Positions 34,347 through 47,012 of a DNA stretch of 64,000 nucleotides are shown here, in pieces. The translations under genes were made by a program, and so were the position numbers. Under the pieces are notes generated by a model. The model was not told the DNA's origin. It worked only from the letters and a program-made list of their open reading frames with translations, and searched no databases. Source of the stretch: Bolinopsis microptera. Lineage: Eukaryota > Ctenophora > Tentaculata > Lobata > Bolinopsidae. The DNA lies in assembly GCF_026151205.1 (NCBI RefSeq), contig NC_087083.1:11468944-11532943 (forward strand). Direction: 5' to 3'. Within the stretch, counting starts at the first letter, position 1. Each line of letters opens with the position of its first letter.

Positions 34347-35260
34347 CTTACTTTTTTATTGTCCGATGTGCTGTCTAAAGACGAACAAACTAGCAAAGCT
34401 TTATCGTGCACCACTGAAAGCTACAAGCAATGGAAAGGGATATATAAATAAATGTATAATAACTTAATCCCCGTGTATGGCGCACTGTGGCCCAACTTCT
34501 TTATACTTTTATAAGATTGTTATGCTTTATCATATCACTAACTTTTAGTTAGTGAACCCTCTCAAATACCTTCCATAGCCTGGTTGGCTGATAGATTAGC
34601 CGTCCTTATTGTGCTTTTTGTAAAATGTCCGGCAGTTAAGATATCAGTAGTTAAGATATCGGCATGAAATTTTCTAATTTTAATAAATATTGATATTTGG
34701 CTTTCTGCCATGAATATTTAAGATTCTTGAGGCTGGTAGGTAAATGAGCAATTATGAAATAAATTTTATTGACTTTTTAATTGATAAAGCCAAATACAAA
34801 AGATAATTTAAATCAGAAATACAATTGTTGAAATTTGATTAGTAGGTTACAAAATTATAAATTAAAACCTACTTGAGTTTGGGTACGATAAGAAAACAAA
34901 GCAAGGTAGCCTAAACAATAAGAGAACTGTGTTAAAATGAAAATGAATGTTGAAAGCTGATGGGAACGAAGGTTTCAAGCTAAAACAGATATAAAGTCCA
35001 TTGGTTTAAACTTACCCTGGCCCTTGGCCTTGACTAAACCATACATTCAAGTTTAAACCTTCCACTCACCCATGTGCGAATTAAACGTTATGAGATAAAA
35101 ATACTTCCAAATCTAAGAATTGAAAAGATGTTGTTTGGACTGATAAACATTACTATAAGACAAAGGGAAAACCTAGCAAACGTAAGAGTGAGTAAGTGAG
35201 CCTGTTAGAAATACATTATGTGAACCTAGTGGCGCTGTCTGAAGGCGTCTAACTTGAAGC
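34347..35260. other. No gene supported
   Basis: AT-rich. A strong donor-like CCAGG|GTAAGT occurs on the minus strand near 35014 after a short ATG frame, but no partner exon was found. Confidence 0.4.
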
Positions 35261-37372
35261 CTGTAACTGCAACCTACACCCTACACAACTCATGTAACTG
35301 CAACCTACACCCTACACAACTCCTGTAACTGCAACCTACACCCTACACAACTCCTGTAACTGCAACCTACACAACTCACACAACTCCTGTAACTGCAACC
35401 TACACCCTGCACAACTCCTGTAACTGCAACCTACACCCTACACAACTCCTGTAACTGCAACCTACACCCTACTATACACAACTCCTGTAACTGCAACCTA
35501 CACCCTACACAACTCCTGTAACTGCAACCTACACCCTACACAACTCCTGTAACTGCAACCTACACCCTACACAACTCCTGTAACTGCAACCTACACCCTA
35601 CACAACTCCTGTAACTGCAACCTACACCCTACACAACTCCTGTAACTGCAACCTACACCCTACACAACTCCAGTAACTGCAACCTACACCCTACACAACT
35701 CCTGTAACTGCAACCTACACCCTACTATACACAACTCCTGTTACTGCAACCTACACCCTACACAACTCCTGTAACTGCAACCTACACCCTACACAACTCC
35801 TGTAACTGCAACCTACACCCTACACAACTCCTGTAACTGCAGCCTACACCCTACACAACTCCTGTAACTGCAACCTACACCCTACACAACTCCTGTAACT
35901 GCAACCTACACCCTACACAACTCCTGTAACTGCAACCTACACCCTACACAACTCCTGTAACTGCAACCTACACCCTACACAACTCCAGTAACTGCAACCT
36001 ACACCCTACACAACTCCTGTAACTGCAACCTACACCCTACTATACACAACTCCTGTAACTGCAACCTACACCCTACACAACTCCTGTAACTGCAACCTAC
36101 ACCCTACACAACTCCTGTAACTGCAACCTACACCCTACACAACTCCTGTAACTGCAACCTACACCCTACACAACTCCTGTAACTGCAACCTACACCCTAC
36201 ACAACTCCAGTAACTGCAACCTACACCCTACACAACTCCTGTAACTGCAACCTACACCCTACTATACACAACTCCTGTAACTGCAACCTACACCCTACAC
36301 AACTCCTGTAACTGCAACCTACACCCTACACAACTCCTGTAACTGCAACCTACACCCTACACAACTCCTATAACTGCAGCCTACACCCTACACAACTCCT
36401 GTAACTGCAACCTACACCCTACACAACTCCTGTAACTGCAACCTACACCCTACACAACTCCTCTAACTGCAACCTACACCCTACACAACTCCTGTAACTG
36501 CAACCTACACCCTACACAACTCCTGTAACTGCAACCTACACCCTACACAACTCCTGTAACTGCAACCTACACCCTACACAACTCCTGTAACTGCAACCTA
36601 CACCCTACACAACTCCTGTAACTGCAACCTACACCCTACACAACTCCTGTAACTGCAACCTACACCCTACACAACTCCTGTAACTGCAACCTACACCCTA
36701 CCCTACACAACTCCTGTAACTGCAACCTACACCCTACTATACACAACTCATGTAACTGCAACCTACACTCTAAACAACTCATGTAACTGCAACCTAAACC
36801 CTACACAACTCCTGTAACTGCAACCTACACCCTACACAACTCCTGTAACTGCAACCTACACCCTACACAACTCCTGTAACTGCAACCTACACCCTACACA
36901 ACTCCTGTAACTGCAACCTACACCCTACACAACTCCTGTAACTGCAACCTACACCCTACACAACTCCTGTAACTGCAACCTACACAACTCACACAACTCC
37001 TGTAACTGCAACCTACACCCTACACAACTCCTGTAACTGCAACCTACACCCTACACAACTCCTGTAACTGCAACCTACACCCTACACAACTCCTGTAACT
37101 GCAACCTACACCCTACACAACTCCTGTAACTGCAACCTACACCCTACACAACTCCTGTAACTGCAACTTACACCCTACAAAACTCATGTAACTGCAACCT
37201 ACACCCTACACAACTCCTGTAACTGCAACCTACACCCTACACAACTCCTGTAACTGCAACCTACACCCTACACAACTCCTGTAACTGCAACCTACACCCT
37301 ACACAACTCCTGTAACTGCAACCTACACCCTACACAACTCCTGTAACTGCAACCTACACAACTCACACAACT
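35261..37372. repeat. 31-bp minisatellite, about 68 copies, with higher-order blocks
   Basis: The unit begins ctgtaactgcaacctacacc and ends acacaactc. Marker variants recur at fixed offsets. ctccagtaac lies at about 35671, 35986 and 36208; ctactatacac at about 35722, 36037 and 36260. This shows that blocks of about 315 and 222 bp were duplicated. Some copies lack a sub-unit (acacaactcacacaactc at 35370, 36990 and the end). Confidence 0.96.
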
Positions 37373-38416
37373 ATTGTGTTCAAAATGCGCCATTCAGTTC
37401 AAAATGTTTAAACACAAAGCGTGGTATCCAACAGACTATTATCATAACCTTCGTGAACCGGGCAGTTTGCTCAGTAATTGTTTATCAGCTGTGTAAGCTA
37501 AGAGAGGCTTTAAAAACTTCTACTTGTGTTTTACTTAGACTTTCTGTTTGATGATCCTTGAAACAAAGTAACAACTATTAAGGTTTTAGGCCACTACTAT
37601 TAGCTCTATAAACTTTCTACACGTACTGCATGTTGTATTATGTACAGGGGGGGGGGTCTTATACCACCGCCATGTTTTATATTTGAGAGTTGTTGCTTTG
37701 CAGATGGCATACTGTACCTACTTGTTTGAGGATTCCGTCACCATAATTTGAAAATTCGATTTTTCGGGGCCACACCCAATCAACATTGAATTGCTTATAC
37801 TGGTGTTTGTGAACATGTTAGAGACTCCGTTGTAACATATTGCAATAGGTCATTTAATCCGAAATATAATCTGAGAAGATGGCGTGAAACAGATTTAAAA
37901 TGACCACACCCAATCAACATTGAATTGCTTAAACTCGTGTTTGTGAACATGTTAGATTCCGTTGTCAAATATTGCAATAGGTCATTTAATCCGGAATATA
38001 ATCTGAAAAGATGGCGCGAAACGGATTTAAAATGACTAAGTTATCTAGCAATTTGTTTATCTCGTTAGCAAAATTGATCGGGTACTCAATGATTACCCAA
38101 TTACGACACCGTAATTGGCCTCTCTGCACGAGGATCTAGCCTCAACCTAATCACCTGATCACACGTAATGAACAAACTCGTTATGCTTCATATCTCGGTC
38201 ATCTGATAAGCTAGAACTCTAATTTTTTCAGAACAAACGTAATTTAAATGACCAAACACCATTCAATAATGGTGGCTCGATCCGACTATCCAAACTATCA
38301 AATAAATGCGAAAATGAACATTAAACCTTCATTTGAAAAAAATGAACGCGAATATTTTGACAAATTCCTCGAACCAGTGGTGGTAGTAAGTCATAAAAAA
38401 AGAATTATTTCAATTG
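37373..38416. repeat. Non-coding flank with a 130-bp tandem duplication
   Basis: The segment beginning cacacccaatcaacattgaa occurs at 37772 and 37904. Each copy runs about 130 bp and ends in gatttaaaatgac, with a few substitutions. No gene seen. Confidence 0.75.
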
Positions 38417-38475
38417 GGCACTCAGTGACTGAGCTATTAAGGCCAACGTATGGGTACTGACTTTTGGCCCCCCTG
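38417..38475. repeat. Relative of the insertion in the Kv intron
   Basis: Matches 23774-23832 (ggcactca.tgactga, then gccaacgtatg and actgacttttg followed by C residues). Here the C run is only about six long. Confidence 0.7.
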
Positions 38476-39141
38476 TTATAGAAATTCCCTGAATTTAACA
38501 ATGCATAGAAACCTTCCGATTTGATTTTAATGGACGAGCACTTTAAATGGTCTGTAATGTAAACTTTAAAAAATAGGTACATGTCGAACCAAGACCTTGC
38601 AATTAATTGGTTTTATGTCTTCATTAGTCGAATTTTTGGTGCTTACTAATTTGCTTAAAGAGTAAAGACAGACCTGCTGATCGTTAATTCGTTAACCTTT
38701 TAACTAGTTTCATGGTCTACTTATTTCACCGCTAGATCTTATCTTCCTGTCACTCAGTTTTAGGGAGCTGTTACATTACGCTCATGTTTTGGGGTCGTTT
38801 TTGAGAGAGAAAAGGGAGAGAGAGAGAGCGAGAGAGGGAGAGAGAGAGAGAGAAAGGGAGAGAGAGGGAGAGTCCCCATTACTATAGTATTATAAACTTT
38901 AGAACTAATGGTATAATATAATTCTTAATTTCTTAACGAAATGAAACTCTTAAATCGCAAGCATTCAAACACTAACTGTGTTCATCGTCAGGCTAATGAC
39001 TAGTACCAACTGGTAACCAGTTGCCAATAGCACCAACTATTTCCGGCGCGACTATAGTCAGTTAATTCATCTACTTGTTTGGTCCAGTCACTATTTATAC
39101 TGAACGGAAAAATGTCCATCACCATCATGTAGGGTTTATAA
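38476..39141. other. No gene seen; GA-rich tract
   Basis: A purine tract of gagaga and gaaagggaga units covers 38806-38873. The rest is unremarkable. Confidence 0.5.
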
Positions 39142-39550
39142 TAAAGGCTTATCTGTGTATTCGAAAATCTGCTCTCTGAAATTCTCTCTATCGACACAAA
39201 GATAAGCTAAATATACACAGATAAGCCTCTCCGAAACTCGACAAATTTATCATGATACACAGATCAGCCGTACGGCTGATCTGTGTATACGCGGTGAACA
39301 GCTCTAGAGAGTGATAGAGAGTGATATTCGATTTTTGATACACGGATAAGCCGTTCATACACGGATCAGCCTCCAACTCCATACACAGATAAGCCGTATC
39401 CGTGTATGCTCTCTATACACGGATAAGCCGTTTATACGCGGATCAGCCGTACGGCTTATCTGTGTATGGAGTTGGAGGCTGATCCGTGTATGAACGGCTT
39501 ATCCGTGTATGCTCTCTATACACGGATAAGCCGTTTATACAAGGATAAGC
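39142..39550. repeat. Palindrome cluster of a TACACRGATMAGCC motif
   Basis: About 14 copies of tacac(a/g)gat(a/c)agcc in both orientations within 410 bp. Includes the palindrome acagatcagccgtacggctg and its mirror at 39261-39288. Two copies of ccgtgtatgctctctataca occur (about 39401 and 39503). A perfect 61-bp inverted repeat pairs 39338-39398 with 39450-39510. Confidence 0.9.
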
Positions 39551-39555
39551 CAATG

Positions 39556-40134
39556 CGAGAGGGAGAGAGAGGGAGAGAGAGGGAGAGATCGAGAGGGATA
39601 GAGAGGGAGAGAGAGGGAGAGAGAGGGAGAGAGAGGGAGAGAGAGGGAGAGAGAGGGAGAGAGAGGGAGAGAGAGGGAGAGAGAGGGAGAGAGAGGGAGA
39701 GAGAGGGAGAGAGAGGGAGAGAGAGGGAGAGAGAGGGAGAGAGAGGGAGAGAGAGGGAGAGAGAGGGAGAGAGAGGGAGAGAGAGGGAGAGAGAGGGAGA
39801 GAGAGAGGGAGAGAGAGGGAGAGAGAGGGAGAGAGAGGGAGAGAGAGGGAGAGAGAGGGAGAGAGAGGGAGAGAGAGGGAGAGAGAGGGAGAGAGAGGGA
39901 GAGAGAGGGAGAGAGAGGGAGAGAGAGGGAGAGAGAGGGAGAGAGAGGGAGAGAGAGGGAGAAAGAGGGAGAGAGAGGGAGAGAGAGGGAGAGAGAGGGA
40001 GAGAGAGGGAGAGAGAGGGAGAGAGAGGGAGAGAGAGAGAGAGAGAGAAAGGGAGAGAGAGGGAGAGAGAGGGAGAGAGAGGGAGAGAGAGGGAGAGAGA
40101 GGGAGAGAGAGAGGGAGAGAGAGGGAGAGAGAGA
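39556..40134. repeat. 10-bp purine minisatellite (gagagaggga)n
   Basis: About 57 copies with two small phase shifts (39805 and 40034). All purine on the + strand. The long Arg/Glu/Gly and Ser/Leu/Pro frames are artefacts. Confidence 0.96.
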
Positions 40135-40457
40135 AAGTGTTGTCAAAAACGTAAAATAAATCAATTTGATTTGACACCACCCGATCGGTTTCTTTTCAAG
40201 AATCCCACGTAACATCATCATCAAATGCTCAAATGAGAAGAGAGAGGGAGTTGAAGAGAGAGAGTTTAAGAGGACAGGATGTGCTCAGAAGGAGATTAGA
40301 ATGAGGAATTAACCAATATTAAGTGTCCGACGGACGGGCATATTGTTAGTAGCAATAGTTGGTGAAAACGCGCTCAACTGTCAGCCCACTGGTACGAGGT
40401 ACCGAACTCCTCAAACTTTTAAATTCAATTATCAAACTTTTATTCGATAAAGTAGAA
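40135..40457. other. No gene seen
   Basis: Non-coding flank between the purine array and a MITE. Confidence 0.45.
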
Positions 40458-40773
40458 ATACCTTATCGGACCTTATTTGACCGGACATTAAATGAACGGA
40501 CATAATTACAAACGGACATTAAAATTAACGCTCGAAGGCATTCAAAACCATTAAAAATCCAAATTTTTCATAGTTTCGTCCGAATCCGATGATAGAAATT
40601 ACAATTGACTAAAAAGTTGACATATCCTAAACATGAGTTCCCAGTGGAATAATTTTGGAAAAAATCTCAAACGGACCTTAAACGGACGGACTTTATTTGA
40701 ACGGACATTAAGATGAACGATAGGACCTCCAGCGTTCAATTAATATCCGTTCAAACAAGGTCCGATAAGGTAT
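40458..40773. mobile_element. MITE-like element with 23-bp terminal inverted repeats
   Basis: The left end ataccttatcggaccttatt (40458-40480) and right end (40751-40773) are reverse complements at 22 of 23 positions. The interior is full of acggacattaa and gtccgttcaaa motifs in both orientations. There is no ORF, so it would depend on a transposase elsewhere. Fragments lie at 47013-47165, 50174-50205 and 58240-58345. Confidence 0.75.
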
Positions 40774-41581
40774 CCGTATAGCTTTTTGTATTAGATATTT
40801 TAATGAGCTCAACTAATTCGACTTTATGTATATAAATAATTTAAGTTAAATTATCAAAAATTTGGTCGCGTGTTTTGTACTTTTTGTTTCAAACTGTACT
40901 CGATTGAACTTTGTTAATTAGGAAAATTTAGATGCCGAATTTGTTGCGAATTTTCCCAAACTGAAATAATGTTGCAAATTGACGAGAAACTCATGATGCT
41001 TTTGCCTTTGGTTTAAGATGCAAAACAGGGTAACATTACTGATTAAGTGATGATGAATAATAGGCCAGGGGGATAGTGCTGATGTGTAGTGTGTAATGTG
41101 CATCGATCATCATAAATATGGTGCACGTGCATTGCAATAGTTAAACTTTTAGAGCTGCATCAGCAGCTCTACCAGGCACAAAAATAAAGTGAAACTCTTA
41201 TCCTATCTCCGGGCTATATCGCTACTGGTCAAATTTTATGCGGGCTGTAACAGCGGGCTGACAAATATCAGGCCTTCTAACTATAAGTGGGCTGCGCGGG
41301 CGCAAATATAGCCCGCTGGTGGATATGATAAGATTTCATCCTTTTCCGTGTGGCAGATAAACAATCGCCCGATTGTTCAACTTGAAGATACATATCCTGG
41401 ACCTGAATCCGGTGCGGCTCAGAAAATTATCGTCTGCTCGAAATGACAATATATATTATATCGATCTAAGATCAATAAGTTTAACGATGATTAATATTGT
41501 TCGTCTGAACTCTGAACTAGTCACCTGTAAATAAAGAGTGCGCTAATTTGCGCATTAGTTATACAGAAATAAAGGACCCAC
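40774..41581. other. No gene seen; possible small inverted element
   Basis: 41190-41340 has imperfect inverted ends (cttatcctatctccgggct / agcccgctggtggatatgat) near a palindrome agagctgcatcagcagctct. It could be an old MITE. Confidence 0.4.
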
Positions 41582-41747
41582 CAAAACAAGTCCTGACATC
41601 TTAAATGACTTCACAGAAAGTTCAGTGACACCATTTCCGCGGAACATGTCGGAAATATATTTATAATAGTGCAGACTCAGTTCCATCATTCCTGCAGTAT
41701 AGTTTACAAAGCTAACCATAACGTGGTGGGGTAAGTAACCTCGCGTT
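41582..41747 (-). CDS. Candidate internal exon, function unknown
   Basis: On the minus strand an acceptor (tttcttatag) is followed by about 55 open codons, including HVMVSFVNYTAGMMELSLHY and YKYISDMFRGNG, and then TTG|GTGGGT. Composition looks coding, but no partner exon or family was recognised. Confidence 0.22.
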
Positions 41748-43780
41748 CTATAAGAAAAAATGTTCAAGAAACAACGAATTTTTATTTAAATCAATTGTAG
41801 CAACAATTTTAAAGACTTAAAAGTTATTCCATTAAAGACTTAAAAGTTATTCCATACGATTAGTGCATTGTAGTAGTTTTTACTTTTTACTAATTTGTAT
41901 ACTTTTTAATAGCTGTTATTGTTATTGTTACGCTAAATTTTGGAGGGGATTAAAGAGCAGTCGACTAATTAAGACCCCACACAAAGATAAAATCTTATCC
42001 GTAATTATGCATCTCCTTACATAAAACTTAATTAGAGGAAGACAATGAATAATAACAAATTTGAGATAACTTAGGTACAATAATGAAGGTTGAAATACGT
42101 GTAATTGCATGTAATTAGTGGAATATGACCGGAGGGAGTTATAACTCACATAAGATATATATTTTGTGAACTTATATATATAAGAAATATGAACCGTAAT
42201 CATGTGACGAACCTTTAACCTTTTGAATGATAAATAGTACAGCAGAGAGAGCTCATAAAGTCATAAATAAGCCAGAAGTAATTTAATACGACACAGTTAT
42301 ACTGCAGACGTGTGAACAGGTATAATCATCATTCAGCACCTCTGGTAATAACTTAGTAAGTTTAGAAAAACACAAGAAATTTATTGGTTTATTGATGGTT
42401 ATTTGTTTACTTAGCTTCCTAATTTGGATAATTGAAAGGTTTTTGGCATTAATTTTGTAGGTTGTTGTTATGCATGGAAAGGCTTCGCAAAAAACGAACG
42501 CTGTATTGACAATTTATCAGACTTAGAAACTTTAGATAATGTGGTATTCAGCCAAATCTAGATTTTAGTTTTACAATACTCATTCACATGACCTTCATAA
42601 TTTACTAATCTTCGATCATATACAGTCTCCAACCTCATCAGACTTTATCAGAGAGTGGGCAGTGTAATGTTATCCTCGACACAGTAAACAGTAAGAAAAG
42701 AGTCAATCTGCAGACCGCAGAGCTGGAGACTGGAGAAGTAATCACGATATTAGCTCGCTTGGGAGTTCTGTGAACAGCTGGGCTGAGATGTGCCGAGAGC
42801 AGGAATTCCAATAAGCTAATAGCACAACTATAACATAAACGTGCAGAAAGCTCAGATAGTTATAGTTTAGATAGTTCTTAAGAAAAGAAGATAAATTTAG
42901 AGCCCACGTGGGCTTGGAACAGCTGGAGTAGCACTAAGTAGCACTGAGTAGTACTAAGCATAGTTGGTTCGTGCGTTACGTTTTCCAGGAAAAGTGCGTT
43001 TAGTTCGTGAAGTTTTTTTCGTGCGTTTAAGTGCGGTAAAGTGCGTTACGTGCGTTTGCCTTTACATTACGAGGTTTACGAATTAAAAAAATGACAAAAT
43101 TCTTCATTCCTGCATCTTACTAAGTAGCACTGAGTAACACTAATTTTTATACAGTTTACCGGTTTCTTTGACCGACGGCGCAGTTCTTCTAACATGTTGT
43201 GCTTCTTCTAAAACCTATCATCAGATCAGAGGAAGGGAGTGTTGCGACAGTGTTATACCGCCCATCTACCACCACCTTCAGTCTTAATCTGTTCTACCAT
43301 GACAGCATAAACATACCCGTGGTAATTGAGTATGGTGCGATATAGACTCTTTAAGTCTTTATTATAACTGTTTCATCAATTTGAGAATTTAAAAACTCAG
43401 CTGACAGATCAACTCTCTCCTAAATAAAATATCATCGAGTCTTTTGTAATAATTATAACACTTATTTATTCGTAACTACTGTAACTCGCTAGATAATTTA
43501 GACGATCGTTATTTCATTTTTGTAGTTGTCGTAACTGACTAATACACGTTTTAATCAAATCCTGAGCAGTTAGTTTCAGTCACTATTGTATTGGCCGCTC
43601 TGAGTATAGTTTCTATGCTGTTGTCAGCAGAAACCTTATCATCCCGAACCTACCCGGTCTAAAAAACTAATTCGTTAAGGCTTCAACCTGACATTAATAT
43701 AACATATTATACCTTGTTATAATTATTACATGTTGGTAGATGATTCTTACTCAGGTTGATGTGGGATTGGAATTGTGCCA
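41748..43780. other. No gene supported
   Basis: AT-rich. At 42925-43140 there are repeated agtagcact and gtgcgtt motifs, but no regular array. Confidence 0.45.
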
Positions 43781-44036
43781 ATCTTACTATATATAAAGCG
43801 AGACGATTTTTTTTATCCGTACCATTTTACTGACACCACGGCATCAACTTGAACGCGACTTTCTGCAAAAACCGTACAAGATATACAACTAAAACCTTTT
43901 TGACTGGGTCAAATGCTTTAATGACCTCCAAATCAGCATGAATGAATAAATAATTGGCCAAGGAATAGGAATTTTAGAGCCCAAAATTTGGACCCCAAGT
44001 GGTGTCAAAAACGCGAATTGAATAGGTAATAATTAT
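43781..44036 (-). repeat. Dispersed repeat, copy 2
   Basis: Inverted relative to 3441-3710, from atcttactatatataaagcg to aataggtaataatta. It lacks the long (AT)n tract of copy 1, having a T run at that place. Confidence 0.8.
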
Positions 44037-46343
44037 CAGGACTCAGCCACAAAAATCAATCGAAAGTGGGTTGGGTGAGGTAAGGGAAATATGGATGCGT
44101 TGACCCTCTATCAGAGAAACACATCAACTTCAATTCAGAAGAATGGTGGAATTTTAGGATATCTTAAGTGTTGAAATGATTGGAGTTATTGAATTAGGGG
44201 CCGGTAATGGCGCACGACCTAGTTATTCATATTGGACCGTGATACTTCCCACACCAACAAACACTCTCCCAAATATGCGAGATTGCCAGGAACAGGTCCT
44301 CAGCAAGACGCACGGTGTCAAGTATGACGTCATTATAAATAATATTTTGTTGATAATTGCAACACGCTCGAATATATTAAAGATGAACGACACTGAACTT
44401 TTTCTGAACACTAAAAATGTTGATGGTAGCTTTTTAATTTTACGATTTACAGCTACAGAGTACAGACCGTACAATATTTCAAGTCCAGCAAATAATAATC
44501 ATTTTGGGGTACTATCCTCGTGATACATGGTAAAGGTCAGACACTTCATCCTTCAATAAAGATTTTCAGAACGTCAATTTGGATAATTCATAATTTTAGT
44601 GCATAGATTTACAAAAGTTGCGTTGCAATAAAGCAATAAATATGTGCCACTACAATATGGAGATGTTAATGATATTACCAACAAAGAGTAAAACTATAAT
44701 TGTGGGAATCTCTGTGAGAGGAACTAATAAAACTGTATGAGGTGCATGATATCTTTGATATTAGTATTACAAACTCTTGACCATCATGGAATATATTGTT
44801 GAAAAGAGTTACAGAGTATACGTTTACTTGGTATCGACCATTTTTGGTAATTGGTATCGACAAAAGCCACACTGCCAGACGAACAATAATTCCAAATAAA
44901 AGTATGTTAAATTCAAATATAACATCGTAGACAAGGACAACAAAATTAAATCGCTATATCCTACATTGCAGACTGATACTGACAATCAGTACCTGACACG
45001 ATTATTTATGAGTTATATTATATCTATAAATCAGAAATAAGCTTTATTTTACAGCAGTTGAAGTTGTAATGAAAACTATTATTTACAATAAGAAAAGAGT
45101 CGGTTAATGAAGTACATGCTTATTTGTCTAGAATTATGAGTTATTAATTTACTAACTCATAGTTCTAGACTAGTTCTGTATATTATCTGGAAATGGTCGC
45201 TGTAAGTACCCTTACAGCGACGCGGTATTTCCTTTCGTCAGAAAACGGCCGGCAGCATACCGATCCGGATCACTGGCTGCGACGGGAAAAAAGGATACTT
45301 TTCTGCTAAAGGATTGACGACCTAACAAATCATTGGATACAGTAGTATAATATCAAAAAAATCAGAATTCACTGTTCAAAATGTAAAAATCACCAAAATT
45401 AGGCCTATTTCAGTAGGATTTGCCTAATTTGACCGTGAAAACTCATTACCAATCACTTTAGGCTATTTTTAATCGATTCAGCAGTCATATATAATATACG
45501 TCTAAACATTTTGGTTTTGGACACGTTCATTGCAGTTTGAGGATATTTACTCTAGTGGCAGAGCGGAGTTGAGTGTGCACTTCAATGTACACGATTTCTG
45601 ACGAGACAGGCTCCTTTGTTAGGTCATTCTGACCCAAAATCGTTTAGGTACGCAATTTGTTTCGCTAGAGACAACCCTACAGGGCACATTTTCTAAATTA
45701 CCCTCAGTCGCGTAAATGGGATTTTTGTATTTTGATTCCTGAAGATCATAGAGACTTCAATTTTTCGCTTGAAAACAACCGGAAAAGCCACATTTATATA
45801 AGTTATGAAGCAACATAAGGTCTCCAGTGCTTCATTTTATAGATATTGACAAAAAACTGTTTTTTGGCTCAGTGAACCAAAAATGGCACTGAATTTTGGT
45901 AACTTGAACTAGGAAGATCGTAGAGACTTGAATTTTAGCTTAAAATGACCGCAAACGTCACATTAATCTACAACTTATAAAGAAATATAAGCCCTTTAAG
46001 ATATTGACAAAAATCAGTCATTTTGTCTACACACGTGAGGAAAGATACCAAATTGGGCAACTACTTTGGTCTTTTTTGTACAAAAAAGATTGTATGTTAT
46101 TTGTTATTCTTTACATGATTATTGACGCAACTTCATAGTCAAACCTGTATTATTTTAAATATTTAATATTTATCCACTTTTCATAAGAATATAATTGGGA
46201 GTCATTTTTGTGGTTACAATTGGATTAAATTTAAATCAGTATTTCCAAGCAAAAAACTGCCCCAAATTTCTCTTCCGAATATGGTCCACTAGTTCGAAAT
46301 TTTAGCGGTTATAAACGTTATTGTTAGACATAGGGTTATACCA
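44037..46343. other. No gene supported; small inverted and direct repeats
   Basis: A 115-codon + frame at 44176-44523 has no domain. Hairpins lie at 45127-45171 and 45194-45219. Two degenerate direct copies of about 110 bp (agatcgtagagacttgaattt type) lie at 45742-45860 and 45915-46020. aataagctttattttacagc at 45039 recurs in similar form at 50871. Confidence 0.45.
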
Positions 46344-46708
46344 CTGAGACCAGATGTAGTGATCTATCCAGATAAAGCGAAAAAGGTGCATCTGAATGAT
46401 GAAAACTTTGCTGATCAAGAGAAAAGAAGATGAAGAGATATCAGCAGCTGACAGAAAAGATAGAAGCCAACGGATGGGCTTGCAAGCTCCAGACAGTAGA
46501 AGTTGGAGTTCGAGGCATTCACAACTACAGCCTCCAAACCTTTATGAACCACCTGAACGTAAACACTAAAGAGAAAAAGGCCTGCATGAAGATCGCTGAA
46601 ATTAGCATGAGGGCATCATACACCATCTATCTGTCCAGAAACACCATTGTATGGACGGATGATTGGGAGTTAGTCCAGAGGCTAGTAATTGAATATTTGG
46701 GCCCATAA
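46344..46708 (+). pseudogene. Fragment of a retroelement-associated C-terminal domain
   Basis: The first part reads LRPDVVIYPDKAKKVHLNDE. After a frameshift near 46425 it continues as KRYQQLTEKIEANGWACKL and then QTVEVGVRGIHNYS. From memory this matches a C-terminal module seen in many reverse-transcriptase-bearing repeats of fish and cnidarians. That module has the pattern RPD..., ELT, ...KY..L....GW...VEVG.RGF, and resembles a PD-(D/E)XK nuclease-like fold. Here the ELT segment is missing and the frame is broken, so it is a relic. The RT partner is not next to it. The resemblance was recalled, not searched. Confidence 0.45.
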
Positions 46709-47012
46709 AACATGTTAGATACCGCTATATGAACCGGTTATAAGCCGGGTACTTCCACGAAAGTGATATTGCTGTGTCGCTGAAAGACCCTACTACTTAC
46801 TAGTACTATACTATAGTACTACCAGTCAAAGATGTACCTTATCATGGATTGTGTTAGGGTTAGGGGTGAGATCAGATTAGAGGATTTGGGTTTCGAATAG
46901 TTGTTCAGGGTCAGCTGAAGAACGGGTTAAAAAAGTCACGTGACAGTCGAGTGTAGAGTGATTAATCATCATCCTTAATAAGGAGCTGTAGCATTAGTCA
47001 TTACAGGGAGGG
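46709..47012. repeat. Relative of the CACGTGAC/GGTTAG family
   Basis: 46853-46945 contains gttagggttagggg and later aaagtcacgtgacag, as at 26250-26345 and 28085-28180. No gene. Confidence 0.45.

Noticed and set aside
33913-34414. Long open frames on both strands with Trp/Tyr/Gly or His/Thr/Ile/Gln repeats
   Set aside because: They are translations of the 11-bp minisatellite, open in several frames on both strands, with no gene signals.
35261-37372. CRISPR-like array
   Set aside because: Units are contiguous without unique spacers and the DNA is eukaryotic; it is a minisatellite.
39443-40224. 230-248-codon Arg/Glu/Gly and Ser/Leu/Pro frames
   Set aside because: They are created by the (gagagaggga)n array on both strands; no unique protein sequence of significant length.
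44176-44523. 115-codon + frame and overlapping minus-strand frames
   Set aside because: No recognisable domain. An apparent similarity to GPCR exon 4 is a 14-nt chance match around tgacgtcat.
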